From Halalkalibacter alkaliphilus (GTDB lineage: Bacteria > Bacillota > Bacilli > Bacillales > Bacillaceae_D), in assembly GCF_023555415.1 (NCBI RefSeq), contig NZ_JAKRYL010000005.1, forward strand, positions 124,001 to 188,000: DNA of 64,000 bases, in the 5' to 3' direction. The notes under the pieces are model-generated. The model had not been told where the DNA came from. It was given only the letters and a program-made list of their open reading frames with translations, and searched no databases. The position numbers and the translations under genes are program-made. This document shows positions 1-8,286 of the stretch, piece after piece. The number at the start of each line of letters is the position of its first letter. Positions within the stretch are counted from its first letter, which is position 1.

Positions 1-1184
1 ACTTCCGCATGTGGATGGAAAAGACCATCTGGATGCTCATCTGTTGTGCGGTTGTTGCGCAACACTAAATCAATCTCAAATAATTCCCCGCGTCTGCGCG
101 CAATTGGCGTGATCGTGTTATGAGGTGTATCACCTGTAAACGCATGAATGTCCGCATTGCGATCTTCATACTGTTTCCACTGAGCTAGTACGTAATCCGC
201 TGCCTCAACGAGAGATTCACGTGACTCTCCTTGAAGGCGAACAACCGACATCGGCCATTTCACAATCCCTGCTTGAACGTCTGGGAATTTTGCTACCGTA
301 AAAGAATGTTCAATCGGCGCCTGGGCCATCGGGAAGTCATGGCTCCCACCCTGGAAATGATCATGACTTAAAATCGATCCTCCGACAATCGGCAAATCTG
401 CGTTCGAACCAAGGAAATAATGCGGAAACTGCTCCACAAACTCTAGCAACCTTGCAAATGTTTTTCGAGAGATTTTCATCGGTTCATGCTCGCCTAAAAA
501 GACAATTGCATGCTCGTTGTAATAAACATATGGTGAGAATTGCAAGTACCATTGTTCCTCTGTTAACGTCAGCGGAATCACTCGTAAGTTTTGACGAGCA
601 GGATGATTTACCCTTCCAGCAAAACCGACATTTTCCTTACATAGTAAGCACTCCGGATACGAGGTCGATGCAAGCTGCTTTGCTGCCGCAATCGCCTTCG
701 GATCCTTTTCTGGCTTAGATAGATTAATGGTAATTTCCATATCGCCGTATTCGGTTGGTGCATACCAATGCTCATTTTTTGCAATTCGGTCTGTTCGAAT
801 GTAATGAACATCTTTTGAAAATTGATAAAAAGCTTTTGTTGCATCCGTTGGGCTGTTCGCCTCATAACGCTCATAAAAATCTTTAACAACCTCTGAAGGA
901 CGCGCTGTTAAACAGCCCATGATTTTTGTGTCTAGTAGATCACGATACGTAACGGTATTTTCTTCAAGAATGTTATGTTCTGCCGCCCAATCTACTATTT
1001 CGCTTAAGATCTCAACAGGCGTCTCTAGCTCTTCGTCACTTACTTGAACTGGCTCTGCGTCATCGATTCCTAATACTTGAAAGATTTGATTTCGGCTATA
1101 ATCGAGGTCCCACTTTGTAATAAGACCTTTTTGTAATCCGTAATGTAGGAGTCGTTCAATTTGTTCATGAATGTGTACACCCAT
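1..1184 (-). CDS. galT: UDP-glucose--hexose-1-phosphate uridylyltransferase (C-terminus beyond window)
   Basis: Last gene of the galKET operon; it runs off the window edge, so about 394 N-terminal residues are visible. It exchanges UMP between UDP-glucose and galactose-1-phosphate in the cytosolic Leloir pathway. The translation shows the long helical N-terminal region of the Firmicute GalT class (about 500 residues), then CLLC near residue 195 and GGSILSHDHFQGGSHDFPMA, the His-rich active-site region. ATG at 1184 is preceded by AGAAAGGA and lies 16 nt after the galE stop. Identification rests on motifs and operon context; no frameshift is visible. Confidence 0.93.
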   Translation of the reverse strand, partial: MGVHIHEQIERLLHYGLQKGLITKWDLDYSRNQIFQVLGIDDAEPVQVSDEELETPVEILSEIVDWAAEHNILEENTVTYRDLLDTKIMGCLTARPSEVVKDFYERYEANSPTDATKAFYQFSKDVHYIRTDRIAKNEHWYAPTEYGDMEITINLSKPEKDPKAIAAAKQLASTSYPECLLCKENVGFAGRVNHPARQNLRVIPLTLTEEQWYLQFSPYVYYNEHAIVFLGEHEPMKISRKTFARLLEFVEQFPHYFLGSNADLPIVGGSILSHDHFQGGSHDFPMAQAPIEHSFTVAKFPDVQAGIVKWPMSVVRLQGESRESLVEAADYVLAQWKQYEDRNADIHAFTGDTPHNTITPIARRRGELFEIDLVLRNNRTTDEHPDGLFHPHAE

Positions 1185-1199
1185 TGTCTGACATCCTTT

Positions 1200-2210
1200 C
1201 TATCGTTTATTCACTGCGATCTCTTTATCGTAGCCTGTTGGATTAGCCACATGCCACTTCCAAGCGTGCTCAACGATCGTTTTCAACTCTGGATAACGTG
1301 GTTGCCACCCTAGCTCTTGATTCGCTTGTTCTGCTGATGCAATGAGGGTTGCAGGATCTCCGGCTCTTCGTTCTGAGACAACAGCTGGAATCTCGTGTCC
1401 TGTTACTTCTCGACACGTCTCGATCACTTCTTTTACGGTAAAACCTTTCCCATTTCCTAAGTTGTAAATCGATGTGGTGTTGTCACGACGTAATTTTTCT
1501 AATGCTAAATAATGAGCTTCTGCTAAGTCCATGACGTGGATATAGTCGCGGATGCAGCTTCCATCTTTTGTATCATAATCTTCACCGAAAATTTGTACCT
1601 GTTCACGCTGCCCTAATGCGACTTGCAAAACGATTGGTATCAAGTGAGATTCAGGCGTATGGTCTTCCCCAATACGGCCATCTGGATCGGCTCCTGCTGC
1701 GTTAAAATAACGTAAGCAAACCGACTTTAATCCGTATGCTGCGTCACACCAGCGGAACATTTTCTCCATCGCAAGCTTCGTTTCTCCGTAAGGATTCGTT
1801 GGAATCGTCGGATCCGTTTCTTTAATTGGGATGTTTTTCGGCTCTCCATATGTCGCAGCTGTTGATGAGAAAACAATATGCTTTACTTCATGTTTCACCA
1901 TTTGCTTCACAAGCGTGTGAGAGCCAATCACATTGTTTTCATAATAATCTAGTGGTTTCTCCACACTTTCTCCGACTAAGGATGAAGCAGCAAAATGAAC
2001 TACAGCTTCAATGGTATGTTTTTGAAAAATATCACTAAGAAGTGCTTCATCATGAATCGATCCTTGATAAAACGTAACTCCATCTAAAAGAGCTTGCTTA
2101 TGGCCTTTTTCCAAACTGTCTAACACTACAACATCCTCGCCCTTATCTAGAAAATAAAGGACCGTATGGCTTCCAATATATCCAGCTCCACCTGTAATTA
2201 AAACACTCAT
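1200..2210 (-). CDS. galE: UDP-glucose 4-epimerase
   Basis: 336 residues, the normal length for this short-chain dehydrogenase-type epimerase, which interconverts UDP-galactose and UDP-glucose with bound NAD. The N-terminal GGAGYIG (residues 7-13) is the Rossmann NAD site. The catalytic triad is visible as SST (115-117) and Y141-x3-K145. The ATG overlaps the galK stop by one base (TAATG), so translation is coupled, and GGAGGTG lies upstream. It works with GalK and GalT on galactose released by the glycosidases encoded further along. Confidence 0.97.
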   Translation of the reverse strand: MSVLITGGAGYIGSHTVLYFLDKGEDVVVLDSLEKGHKQALLDGVTFYQGSIHDEALLSDIFQKHTIEAVVHFAASSLVGESVEKPLDYYENNVIGSHTLVKQMVKHEVKHIVFSSTAATYGEPKNIPIKETDPTIPTNPYGETKLAMEKMFRWCDAAYGLKSVCLRYFNAAGADPDGRIGEDHTPESHLIPIVLQVALGQREQVQIFGEDYDTKDGSCIRDYIHVMDLAEAHYLALEKLRRDNTTSIYNLGNGKGFTVKEVIETCREVTGHEIPAVVSERRAGDPATLIASAEQANQELGWQPRYPELKTIVEHAWKWHVANPTGYDKEIAVNKR

Positions 2211-3394
2211 TATTTTTGCACCTCCAATTGACGTTCATGAACACCGTTTCCGGCTTCGCAAATATAAAAGGTTGGTGTTAACCCTGTTTCCTTTTCATAC
2301 TCTTTTGTCACTTGCTCTTTAAATGTATCAACCGCTTCCGCTTTGACAACACTTACTGTACATCCACCAAATCCAGCTCCCGTCATACGTGTACCGACAC
2401 AACCTTCTACTTTTCTTTGTGCTTCAAATAAGGCGTCAAGTTCTTTTCCTGTTACCTCATAATCTTCTCTTAACGAAAGATGAGAACCGATCATTAGCTT
2501 ACCAAAAATAGCTAGATCCCCGTTTTGCAACGCTTCTTTCGCACCGTTTGTACGCTTATTTTCTGTTACCACATGCTTCGCACGACGGTAAAGCAGGTCA
2601 TCTTGGATTAGTGCTTCCATTTCCGGTAGGTCTTCGCTCGTTAGATCACTTAATGTTTGTGTGTCAGACTTTTTCGTTTGGATTCTTCGTAAAGCTTCCT
2701 CACATTGTGCTCTACGCTCGTTGTATTTTGAATCCGCAAGACCTCTGCGTTTGTTTGTATTCGTAATAACGATTTTGTGGCCATGAAGCTCTAGAGGAAC
2801 ATCCTCAGCGTGCATCGTCATCGTATTTAAATAAATCGCATGCTTTTCTTTGCAAAGGCCAACAGCATATTGATCCATAATGCCACTATTAACGCCGATA
2901 AAATTATTTTCCATGCGCTGACAAAGCTTCGCTAAATCTACTCGTGAAATCGACGCATTGGCTAACTCTGCTAAGCCATACGCTGTTACCATTCCGATTG
3001 AAGCTGAAGAAGAAAGCCCTGCGCCATTTGGGATTGTTCCTTCATATAGGATGTCTGCTCCCTTTAAGACAACGCCTTCTTTTACGAGCTCTTTAATGAT
3101 TCCTTTTGGGTAGTTGCCCCAGTCATCATTTTCTTCGTACGTTAATTCATCCAACGTAAAAGAAACTCGTTGTTTGAAATTCGTACTCGCTAAGTGGAAC
3201 GTTCCATCCTCTCGCTCACGAACGACCATTTCCGTTCCAATCGTCAGCGCTGCAGGAAAAACATATCCGCCATTGTAATCTGTATGTTCTCCAATTAAAT
3301 TCACACGCCCTGGAGCAAAGAACAAGCGCTTTTCCTTATCTGATGCAGGAAACAGCTGATCAAACTTCTCTAAAAGACTCGTTGTATTCCACAT
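2210..3394 (-). CDS. galK: Galactokinase
   Basis: GHMP-family kinase that phosphorylates alpha-D-galactose to galactose-1-phosphate, the first committed Leloir step. The sugar signature GRVNLIGEHTDYNGGY falls near residues 29-44 and the ATP loop GAGLSSSASI near 124-133. The frame is open from 3409, but the ATG there is part of the ribosome site (TGAGGTG). The ATG at 3394, 8 nt after AGGTG, is the better start and gives 394 residues. First gene of the operon; a palindromic operator lies directly upstream. Confidence 0.96.
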   Translation of the reverse strand: MWNTTSLLEKFDQLFPASDKEKRLFFAPGRVNLIGEHTDYNGGYVFPAALTIGTEMVVREREDGTFHLASTNFKQRVSFTLDELTYEENDDWGNYPKGIIKELVKEGVVLKGADILYEGTIPNGAGLSSSASIGMVTAYGLAELANASISRVDLAKLCQRMENNFIGVNSGIMDQYAVGLCKEKHAIYLNTMTMHAEDVPLELHGHKIVITNTNKRRGLADSKYNERRAQCEEALRRIQTKKSDTQTLSDLTSEDLPEMEALIQDDLLYRRAKHVVTENKRTNGAKEALQNGDLAIFGKLMIGSHLSLREDYEVTGKELDALFEAQRKVEGCVGTRMTGAGFGGCTVSVVKAEAVDTFKEQVTKEYEKETGLTPTFYICEAGNGVHERQLEVQK

Positions 3395-3436
3395 ATGTGC
3401 ACACCTCATTTTATTGATTTTCTATTAAAGATAAAC

Positions 3437-3461
3437 TTAGTTAATTAATTTAATTAATTAA
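3437..3461. promoter_or_regulatory. Palindromic AT-rich operator upstream of galK
   Basis: A perfect inverted repeat with 10-bp arms, TTAATTAATT and AATTAATTAA around one central T, occupies 3441-3461 and is extended on the left by TTAG. It lies between galK and a -10-like TACAAT on the minus strand, a position that would block transcription. Related palindromes occur at 23198, 24545, 30657 and 30781, all beside sugar genes, so a ROK repressor encoded here is the likely binder (inference). Confidence 0.7.
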
Positions 3462-3509
3462 GATTGTATCATACTTTTAATAAAATAAAACCCTTTTATC
3501 AAAAGTATT

Positions 3510-3524
3510 TTGCAAACGCTTAAT
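3510..3524. promoter_or_regulatory. Possible cre (CcpA) site
   Basis: TTGCAAACGCTTAAT matches the cre consensus WTGNAANCGNWNNCW at all but one fixed position. It lies upstream of the gal promoter and touches the 3' end of the ROK gene. Weak candidate compared with the sites at 30699 and 39674. Confidence 0.35.
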
Positions 3525-4738
3525 CAATGTGGAACTTGTGGACTAAAAAGGTCCTTTAACACGAGCGTTGCCGCACCTATTACCGTTCCGTCATCGCCTA
3601 ATTTTGATTGGATGATTTCCGTCTCACGTGCTTGAGATGTCAGCGCTCTTTGCTTAACAACCTCACGTAACGGCCCTAACACAAAGTCACCGGCTTTTGA
3701 AACGCCTCCCCCAACGATAATTCGAGTTGGGTTAATTAAATTGATCAGATTCGTAACTCCTACCCCAATCGATCGCCCTGTTTCAGCTAAAAGTTGGATC
3801 GAAAACTCATCGCCCTCTTGTGCACATTGATAAATGAGCGCACCATTGATTGCATCGGGGTTGTGATCGGCTTTTTCTAACAGCTTTGTGTTCCTCTCAG
3901 ACTGCAAAGCACGCTCCCTTAGGACACCTCCACCCGCAATCGTCTGTAAACATCCGTAACTGCCACAAGAACATCGACTTCCGTTAATATCGACAATAAT
4001 ATGACCAAACTCACCAGCAATGCCATTTTGCCCATGAAACAGTTCATTGTTAAAAATGATCCCTGCACCAATTCCGACACCGATGTTAATACAAATGACA
4101 TTATCAATTCCTTGGCCATTTCCAAACCACGCTTCTCCTAACGCCAAAGCACGTACATCGTTCTCAACGAAGGTCGGTATTTGAAAATGCTGTTCGACTG
4201 TATCTTTTATTGGAATCTCACTCAATTGAAAGTTTGGTGCAAAGACAGCGATGCCTTTCGTATGGTCCACAATCCCGTGCATCCCAATGCCAATTCCAAT
4301 CACTTTTTCCTTTGTTACCTTTGATTTTTTAATGACTGCATCAACAGCTGCTGTGATCGCCTCAAGCAACAGATCGTTCGTTAACTGCTTTGGGAGTTCT
4401 ACCTCACACTTTGCTTGAATCGCTGCATTAAGATTCGTCACAACAGCACGAACGATATGCCCTCCTACATCAATTCCAACAATAAATGAGTGCTGATCAT
4501 TGATCGTTAAAAGGATCGGTTTGCGACCTCCCTGAGACGTGCCAACCTTGCTTTCTCTTACTAAATTGGCTTCGATTAACTCAGCAACAATATTCGTAAC
4601 CGTCGGTGGAGTCAATTTCGTTTTCTTTGCTATTTCAGCCCTAGAAATAGGGCTATGAAGTCTAATCGTATTTAAGATCGTCGACTTATTTAATGTTTTC
4701 ATCCACTGAAAACTACCGGTCATTTGATTTCGCGACAT
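3524..4738 (-). CDS. ROK-family transcriptional repressor (XylR/NagC-like)
   Basis: 404 residues. The N-terminal winged helix (about 15-62; ISRAEIAKKTKLTPPTV) precedes a ROK sugar-kinase-like domain. Zinc-ligand residues are visible as GEFGH (H246) and CSCGSYGC (C256, C258, C263). AGAAGGAGGG precedes the ATG. It is a separate gene directly upstream of galKET. Its recognition region is almost the same as that of the second ROK protein at 23270-24493 (ISRAEIAKxTKLTPPTV), so overlapping operator recognition is expected. The likely role is sugar-relieved repression of the gal operon; the effector cannot be read from sequence. Confidence 0.9.
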   Translation of the reverse strand: MSRNQMTGSFQWMKTLNKSTILNTIRLHSPISRAEIAKKTKLTPPTVTNIVAELIEANLVRESKVGTSQGGRKPILLTINDQHSFIVGIDVGGHIVRAVVTNLNAAIQAKCEVELPKQLTNDLLLEAITAAVDAVIKKSKVTKEKVIGIGIGMHGIVDHTKGIAVFAPNFQLSEIPIKDTVEQHFQIPTFVENDVRALALGEAWFGNGQGIDNVICINIGVGIGAGIIFNNELFHGQNGIAGEFGHIIVDINGSRCSCGSYGCLQTIAGGGVLRERALQSERNTKLLEKADHNPDAINGALIYQCAQEGDEFSIQLLAETGRSIGVGVTNLINLINPTRIIVGGGVSKAGDFVLGPLREVVKQRALTSQARETEIIQSKLGDDGTVIGAATLVLKDLFSPQVPH

Positions 4739-4870
4739 CTATCGTCCCTCCTTCTCTCACCATTCTATTATAACTGTTTCGTTCCTAGTTAATAATCCCT
4801 AAATCTAGCAACCGGGAAATAGGGATTTATTTCCGGGGGTCAGACCCCTCTTTACTACGTTAAACCATTA

Positions 4871-4913
4871 AAACAAAAAAAGAGAACTGGTGTATTTCTC
4901 CAGCCCTCTTCAT
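4871..4913 (-). terminator. Rho-independent terminator of the PAS kinase gene
   Basis: On the minus strand a stem AGAGnnCTGG paired with CCAGnnCTCT (4885-4910) is followed by a run of T (plus strand aaaacaaaaaaa). It lies about 50 nt past the kinase stop at 4960. Confidence 0.65.
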
Positions 4914-4959
4914 TTGATTATGTAATTTGATATTTTGGAAGATTCAATCAAGATCTCCC

Positions 4960-6069
4960 CTAACAATCCATCCCAAGAGGCAAACGAATATGAAACGTCG
5001 TCCCTTTCCCGACTTCACTTTCTACCTCTAATGCTCCTTGATGGTTATTTTTTATAATGTTTTTCGTTACCATCATTCCAAGACCCGTCCCGCCTTCTTT
5101 TGTCGTAAAGAACGGCTCTCCTATTTTTTCAAGCTTCTCTTTTGGAATTCCTGGACCATTATCGATGACCTGAATAAGAACATCTTTCTCATTTGTATCT
5201 ACTTTCACAGTAATATTTCCGCCATTTACCATCGCTTCCATTGCATTTTTTATTAAGTTTAAAAAGGCTTGCTTGATTTGATGTTCGAGGCACGAAATAA
5301 TTGCTTCGTTAGAGTTCCATTCTGTATCAATTCGAATATTTTTCAAAATAGCTTGCGGCTCCATGAGCATGACGACCTGCGTAATGAGCTCCTTTAAATC
5401 ATGTTGAGTAAAATTAACGTCCTTAGGCTTTGAAAACATTAATAGTTCTTTAATAATTGTTTCAATCCGATTAAACTCTGAGTCCATGATGTCAAAATAA
5501 TCTTCTCTTAATTGCTTGCTTTCTCTAATTAGCTGCACGAAGCCTTTTAAAGATGTAATGGGATTACGAATTTCATGAGCAATTCCAGCAGACATTTGTC
5601 CAACTAACGAGAGTTTCTCCCATTCAGCTAGCATTTGCTCTGTCTTCTTTTTCTCAGAGATATCCCTAAACGTAATGACGGTGCCAATAAACTTTCCCTT
5701 TTCCGTCATCGGATTCACTGTGTATTCAACAGGAAAAGAAGTACCATCTTTCCTCCAAAAGATATCATCTTCGACAAAGATACTTTCGCCACTATTTAAG
5801 GCATGGTAAACAGGACAATCAATTAGAGGAACGTGCTCCCCTTGCTGATTCGTATGATGGATTAAGTCATGGAGATTTTGCTTCTCAAAATCAGTGATTT
5901 GAAAACCTGTTAATTGTTCAGCTGCCTTATTCCAAAAAATGACGTTTGCATGTAAATCAATTCCATAGATTCCCTCTGCTACTGAATCCAATATGAGTTG
6001 ATTCAGTTGATTCAACTTCTCTATCTCATTTTTCAGTTCACACTCTGATAGGTTCTGATTTATTGACAT
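4960..6069 (-). CDS. Soluble PAS-domain histidine kinase (sporulation-kinase type)
   Basis: 369 residues without membrane segments, so cytosolic. A PAS domain (about 20-135, ending in [20 protein letters not shown]) is followed by the HisKA helix [17 protein letters not shown] with phospho-acceptor H165. The ATPase domain has an N-box ([10 protein letters not shown]), DNGPGIP and GGTGLGM. The H-box resembles Bacillus KinA/KinE-type kinases that feed the Spo0 phosphorelay; that assignment is inference. AAAAAGGA precedes the ATG. No response regulator is adjacent, as is usual for phosphorelay kinases. The two genes diverging from it encode Sda-like peptides, the known inhibitors of such kinases. 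Confidence 0.88.
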   Translation of the reverse strand: MSINQNLSECELKNEIEKLNQLNQLILDSVAEGIYGIDLHANVIFWNKAAEQLTGFQITDFEKQNLHDLIHHTNQQGEHVPLIDCPVYHALNSGESIFVEDDIFWRKDGTSFPVEYTVNPMTEKGKFIGTVITFRDISEKKKTEQMLAEWEKLSLVGQMSAGIAHEIRNPITSLKGFVQLIRESKQLREDYFDIMDSEFNRIETIIKELLMFSKPKDVNFTQHDLKELITQVVMLMEPQAILKNIRIDTEWNSNEAIISCLEHQIKQAFLNLIKNAMEAMVNGGNITVKVDTNEKDVLIQVIDNGPGIPKEKLEKIGEPFFTTKEGGTGLGMMVTKNIIKNNHQGALEVESEVGKGTTFHIRLPLGMDC

Positions 6070-6202
6070 AATCGTATCCTTTTTTTCTTTTTATTATAAA
6101 TGATAGATCACAAAAAGTCGAAACTAGCTTAGATTCGTAGTATGTTTACGAATTGAATTGATGTGGTAGGTAATATATATAACTCAAATAGGGGGTTATC
6201 TT

Positions 6203-6358
6203 ATGCAAAGTCTCAAGAAGGAACGTGCTCTAGCAAAGGTTGATAAGGAAATTTTACTAGATGCTCGCAACAAAGCAATGAAACTCCAATTGGATGAGGA
6301 GTTTATTACATTGTTAAATCAAGAGCTTTATTTAAGAGAAAAAAAGACAACTGAATAA
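6203..6358 (+). CDS. Sda-like sporulation-kinase inhibitor peptide, copy 1
   Basis: 51 residues. From VDKEILLD to ELYLREK it aligns without gaps to B. subtilis Sda (LSDELLIE ... FIELIENEIKRR), keeping the helical-hairpin pattern with EEFITLLNQEL in place of RDFIELIENEI. Sda binds the dimerisation helices of KinA and blocks phosphotransfer when replication is disturbed. AGGGGG lies 8 nt before the ATG. The gene diverges from the PAS kinase and is followed by its own terminator, then by a second copy. Homology is from remembered Sda sequence; function is inferred. Confidence 0.75.
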   Translation: MQSLKKERALAKVDKEILLDARNKAMKLQLDEEFITLLNQELYLREKKTTE

Positions 6359-6370
6359 CATTTATAAACA

Positions 6371-6410
6371 GATGAGAGCTTGGCATCAAACGTCAAAGCT
6401 CTCATTTTTT
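6371..6410 (+). terminator. Rho-independent terminator after Sda-like copy 1
   Basis: ATGAGAGCTTtG pairs with CAAAGCTCTCAT and is followed by TTTTTT. It separates the two Sda-like genes into independent transcripts. Confidence 0.85.
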
Positions 6411-6431
6411 ACGAATACATATCGAAATACC

Positions 6432-6460
6432 TTCACCAAACCGTCTATATTCTGTATAAT
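6432..6460 (+). promoter_or_regulatory. Sigma-A-type promoter of Sda-like copy 2
   Basis: TTCACC (6432-6437), a 17-nt spacer, then TATAAT (6455-6460). The start codon is about 75 nt downstream. No clear DnaA box (TTATCCACA) is present, unlike the B. subtilis sda promoter. Confidence 0.55.
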
Positions 6461-6535
6461 TAATGTATGAAAGATGTTTAATGATTTATTTTTGTGGTAT
6501 TCACCTATATGACTCAATACCAAGGGGGATATATG

Positions 6536-6718
6536 ATGAAGAACACTTTCACAAACAAAGGGTTAGGAAGACTCGATCATGAGGTTCTTTTAGATACAAG
6601 ACAGAAAGCCCTTACACTCCAACTAGACCCGAAATTTATTGAATTAATTGAGAAAGAAATAGAACTCAGAGAAAAGTTATCTTCAAATAAATCTACAGAG
6701 AGAAAGCAAGAATCTTAG
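6536..6718 (+). CDS. Sda-like sporulation-kinase inhibitor peptide, copy 2
   Basis: 60 residues from the ATG at 6536, placed 7 nt after AAGGGGG; an in-frame ATG at 6533 is closer than ideal. The core LDHEVLLDTRQKAL ... LDPKFIELIEKEIELREK is strongly Sda-like: FIELIEKEI against FIELIENEI. Compared with copy 1 it has an extra N-terminal MKNTFTNKGLGR and a charged tail. It has its own promoter, so the two inhibitors could be expressed under different conditions and act on the adjacent or other sporulation kinases (inference). Confidence 0.8.
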   Translation: MKNTFTNKGLGRLDHEVLLDTRQKALTLQLDPKFIELIEKEIELREKLSSNKSTERKQES

Positions 6719-6813
6719 TTAATACAGATTTTCGCTATAAATTTTTGTGGAAAAGCTCTAATCTGAAAAAAGCCAAATAAACTATATTATCCAGCTCATA
6801 AAGAGGTGATAAT

Positions 6814-6963
6814 ATGTTTCCTTGGCTTCAAGAAATGAGTCTTCATCCACATGTGCACCACAATCCAAGTCATCAAAGACACTGGAACCCTTCTTACCAA
6901 GATCACCTATTGTTACATTGGACTCCATGGAACCCTTGGTATCCACGTCGTCCATGGTGGTAG
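6814..6963 (+). CDS. Small His/Trp/Pro-rich protein, coat-like
   Basis: 49 residues with nine His, seven Trp and seven Pro; it ends in WTPWNPWYPRRPWW. AAGAGGTGATAAT before the ATG is a good ribosome site and resembles the AAAAGGTGATGAT before the convergent gene at 7412. No membrane segment or signal peptide. Composition recalls small Bacillus spore-coat or exosporium proteins, but no family was recognised. It lies just after the Sda-like pair and converges on another composition-biased gene, which suggests a late-sporulation locus (inference). Confidence 0.6.
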   Translation: MFPWLQEMSLHPHVHHNPSHQRHWNPSYQDHLLLHWTPWNPWYPRRPWW

Positions 6964-6976
6964 GTTTTACAAAGCA

Positions 6977-7030
6977 GGCTGTCTCAAAAGCCTGTGACAG
7001 AGATGACAATGGCTCCATTCGCTACTCGCC
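6977..7030 (+). repeat. Degenerate dispersed repeat, copy 1
   Basis: The stretch starting GGCTGTCTCAAAAGCCTG and continuing through ACAATGGCTCCATTCGC resembles the reverse complement of 18161-18214 at roughly three of four positions. It is non-coding and lies between the convergent coat-like genes. Confidence 0.5.
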
Positions 7031-7050
7031 ACGACTCTGCACATGAATTA

Positions 7051-7100
7051 AGGATTATCCCAAAGGTCAAAAATCAGACCTTTTTTGGGATAATCCCTTT
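7051..7100. terminator. Bidirectional terminator with AAAGGTC/GACCTTT core
   Basis: GGATTATCCCAAAGGTC pairs with GACCTTTTTTGGGATAATCC around an 8-nt loop; T-rich tracts flank it. It terminates the coat-like gene at 7107 (minus) and probably the plus-strand gene ending at 6963. The AAAGGTC/GACCTTT core recurs in the hairpins at 18002, 20251, 49839 and 55883. Confidence 0.75.
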
Positions 7101-7106
7101 TTTGGT

Positions 7107-7412
7107 TCAGTAGTTATGATTGTAGTAATCCGGGAACTGACCCGTACCTTGTCCGAACGCGTATCCATGATGCAAATGATACTCTTGATGATCCTTCTTT
7201 TTGGCGGGCTTTTGCTTAGGTAGCGCTTCTTGTTGTTGCTGATATTCGTGATGCCACTGCTGCTGAGGATATCCATAGTGGTACCCTGGATGATATCCAA
7301 CATGCCCATACCCATAATGGCCTGGATAAAATCCCGGATGATGCCAAATGTGCCCATGTCCATACCGTGCGGGTGCAACTGGGCCAAACCCGTGAAATGC
7401 ATTTACAAACAT
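7107..7412 (-). CDS. Gly/His/Tyr/Pro/Gln-rich coat-like protein
   Basis: 101 residues: an N-terminal half of GHGHIWHHPGF/GYGHVGYHPGY-type repeats, a Gln-rich middle and a Lys-rich patch, then HGYAFGQGTGQFPDYYNHNY. AAAAGGTGATGAT precedes the ATG. It has no signal peptide or transmembrane segment. Such low-complexity, His/Tyr-rich proteins are typical of Bacillus spore-coat morphology; the exact family is not recognised. It is convergent with the 49-residue His/Trp-rich gene. Confidence 0.65.
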   Translation of the reverse strand: MFVNAFHGFGPVAPARYGHGHIWHHPGFYPGHYGYGHVGYHPGYHYGYPQQQWHHEYQQQQEALPKQKPAKKKDHQEYHLHHGYAFGQGTGQFPDYYNHNY

Positions 7413-7800
7413 ATCATCACCTTTTCCTTAGAGCTTATATATCCTATTGAACTAGGACGGGATAAGAGCTTATCCTTTTGGAAATTAGGCATTAGTAGAT
7501 GGGCCAATTTGCCACTCTTGGTGATTCTACAACAATCTCAGAAACTCTAAAATACGGCTCGTAAACATTGTAAAACTCTACAAGAAGAATGTAGATGTCG
7601 TGGATTCGCTATACTTTTTTCGCAAATCGAATAAGATATAGAGACAATACCACCTCTCCAAAAAGGGGAGGCCACTGAAAAAGGTACGGTTTTGACCTTT
7701 TTCAATGGCCTTTTGGAGAGGTGTTTATATAGATCAATTAAGGGTATATAAAAAATAGATAACGAGCGCTCCTAATCAATTCAACAAAGGTGTGATTGGT
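7413..7800. other. Non-coding 388-bp stretch with a nested hairpin
   Basis: No ORF with a credible ribosome site was found. The only clear structure is the inverted repeat at 7651-7723; the ribosome site of the following gene (AAAGGTG) closes the stretch. Confidence 0.5.
7651..7723. repeat. Nested hairpin repeat (family B), copy 1
   Basis: Outer arms CACCTCTCCAAAA (7651-7663) and TTTTGGAGAGGTG (7711-7723) enclose inner arms GGCCACTGAAAAAGGT (7670-7685) and ACCTTTTTCAATGGCC (7695-7710), loop acggttttg. The same inner stem with the reverse-complement loop occurs at 18025-18065. Confidence 0.8.
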
Positions 7801-8082
7801 ATGGACAATAATAAAAATGAAACAAGACATTCTAATAATAAAAAGCCTTGGTACAATCAAGGCTGGATGTGGCTCATTGTAGCTGCAGTTGGGATTGGTG
7901 TTCTGTTTTTCGCTCTTTCCGGCTTAACAAATGAAGTTTCTAATATGAACGAGTCCATTCAAGACCAAACAAAGGCGATTGAAGAACAAACACAAGTAAC
8001 AGAATCGATCAAAGAAAGCATGGATAACCTCATTACGACAATTCAAGATGCTGTAAATAGATTAACAGGAGCGAATAGTTAA
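7801..8082 (+). CDS. Small single-span membrane protein with coiled coil
   Basis: 93 residues from the ATG at 7801, which sits 8 nt after AAAGGTG; an in-frame GTG at 7792 overlaps that ribosome site. A polar N-terminus (NNKNETRHSNNKKPW) precedes one membrane helix (about 21-42, WMWLIVAAVGIGVLFFALSG). A heptad-like region follows (EVSNMNESIQDQTKAIEEQT) that should form a coiled coil. No family recognised. Topology is likely cytosolic N-terminus with an extracellular coiled coil. It is followed directly by a terminator, so it is monocistronic. Confidence 0.7.
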   Translation: MDNNKNETRHSNNKKPWYNQGWMWLIVAAVGIGVLFFALSGLTNEVSNMNESIQDQTKAIEEQTQVTESIKESMDNLITTIQDAVNRLTGANS

Positions 8083-8103
8083 CGTTTAACCAAAATTGAT
8101 CGG

Positions 8104-8142
8104 AAAACAGGAGTGGCATTAGATGCTTGCTCCTGTTTTTTT
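8104..8142 (+). terminator. Rho-independent terminator
   Basis: AACAGGAG and CTCCTGTT arms are followed by T7, 20 nt past the stop of the small membrane protein. Confidence 0.85.
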
Positions 8143-8160
8143 CTATGAGTCGGCATGATA

Positions 8161-8191
8161 CTGTCTAAATTTGGAACCTTTTCTGTCCAAA
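8161..8191 (+). repeat. CTGTCC direct repeats, locus A
   Basis: CTGTCTAAA at 8161 and CTGTCCAAA at 8183 are 22 bp apart. The same 8-mer, with 21-22 bp spacing and the same orientation, recurs at 21995-22043, 30896-30922 and 41905-41931. Confidence 0.6.
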
Positions 8192-8231
8192 CAAACCGAT
8201 TTACTATCCACTCCCCCAAAAATCCCCACGC

Positions 8232-8266
8232 AAAAAAAAGAGCATGTTCATCCCCATGCTCTTGCT
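8232..8266 (-). terminator. Terminator of micro-gene copy 1
   Basis: On the minus strand AAGAGCATG pairs with CATGCTCTT, followed by T8. It lies about 20 nt past the stop at 8287 and so defines a very short transcript. Confidence 0.85.
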
Positions 8267-8286
8267 CCTTCTTCACTTCTATCTAT

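Noticed and set aside
4798-4870. GGGAAATAGGGATTTATTTCCGG and the GGGGTCAGACCCC palindrome as a possible riboswitch
   Set aside because: Short palindrome only, no conserved aptamer pattern, and no gene starts just downstream.
7067-7402. 111-codon minus-strand frame rich in Met and Ile
   Set aside because: Shifted reading of the GHY-rich coat-like gene, which has the proper ribosome site.
8079-8276. 65-codon minus-strand frame
   Set aside because: Covers a terminator and the CTGTCC repeats; starts within the terminator of the micro-gene.
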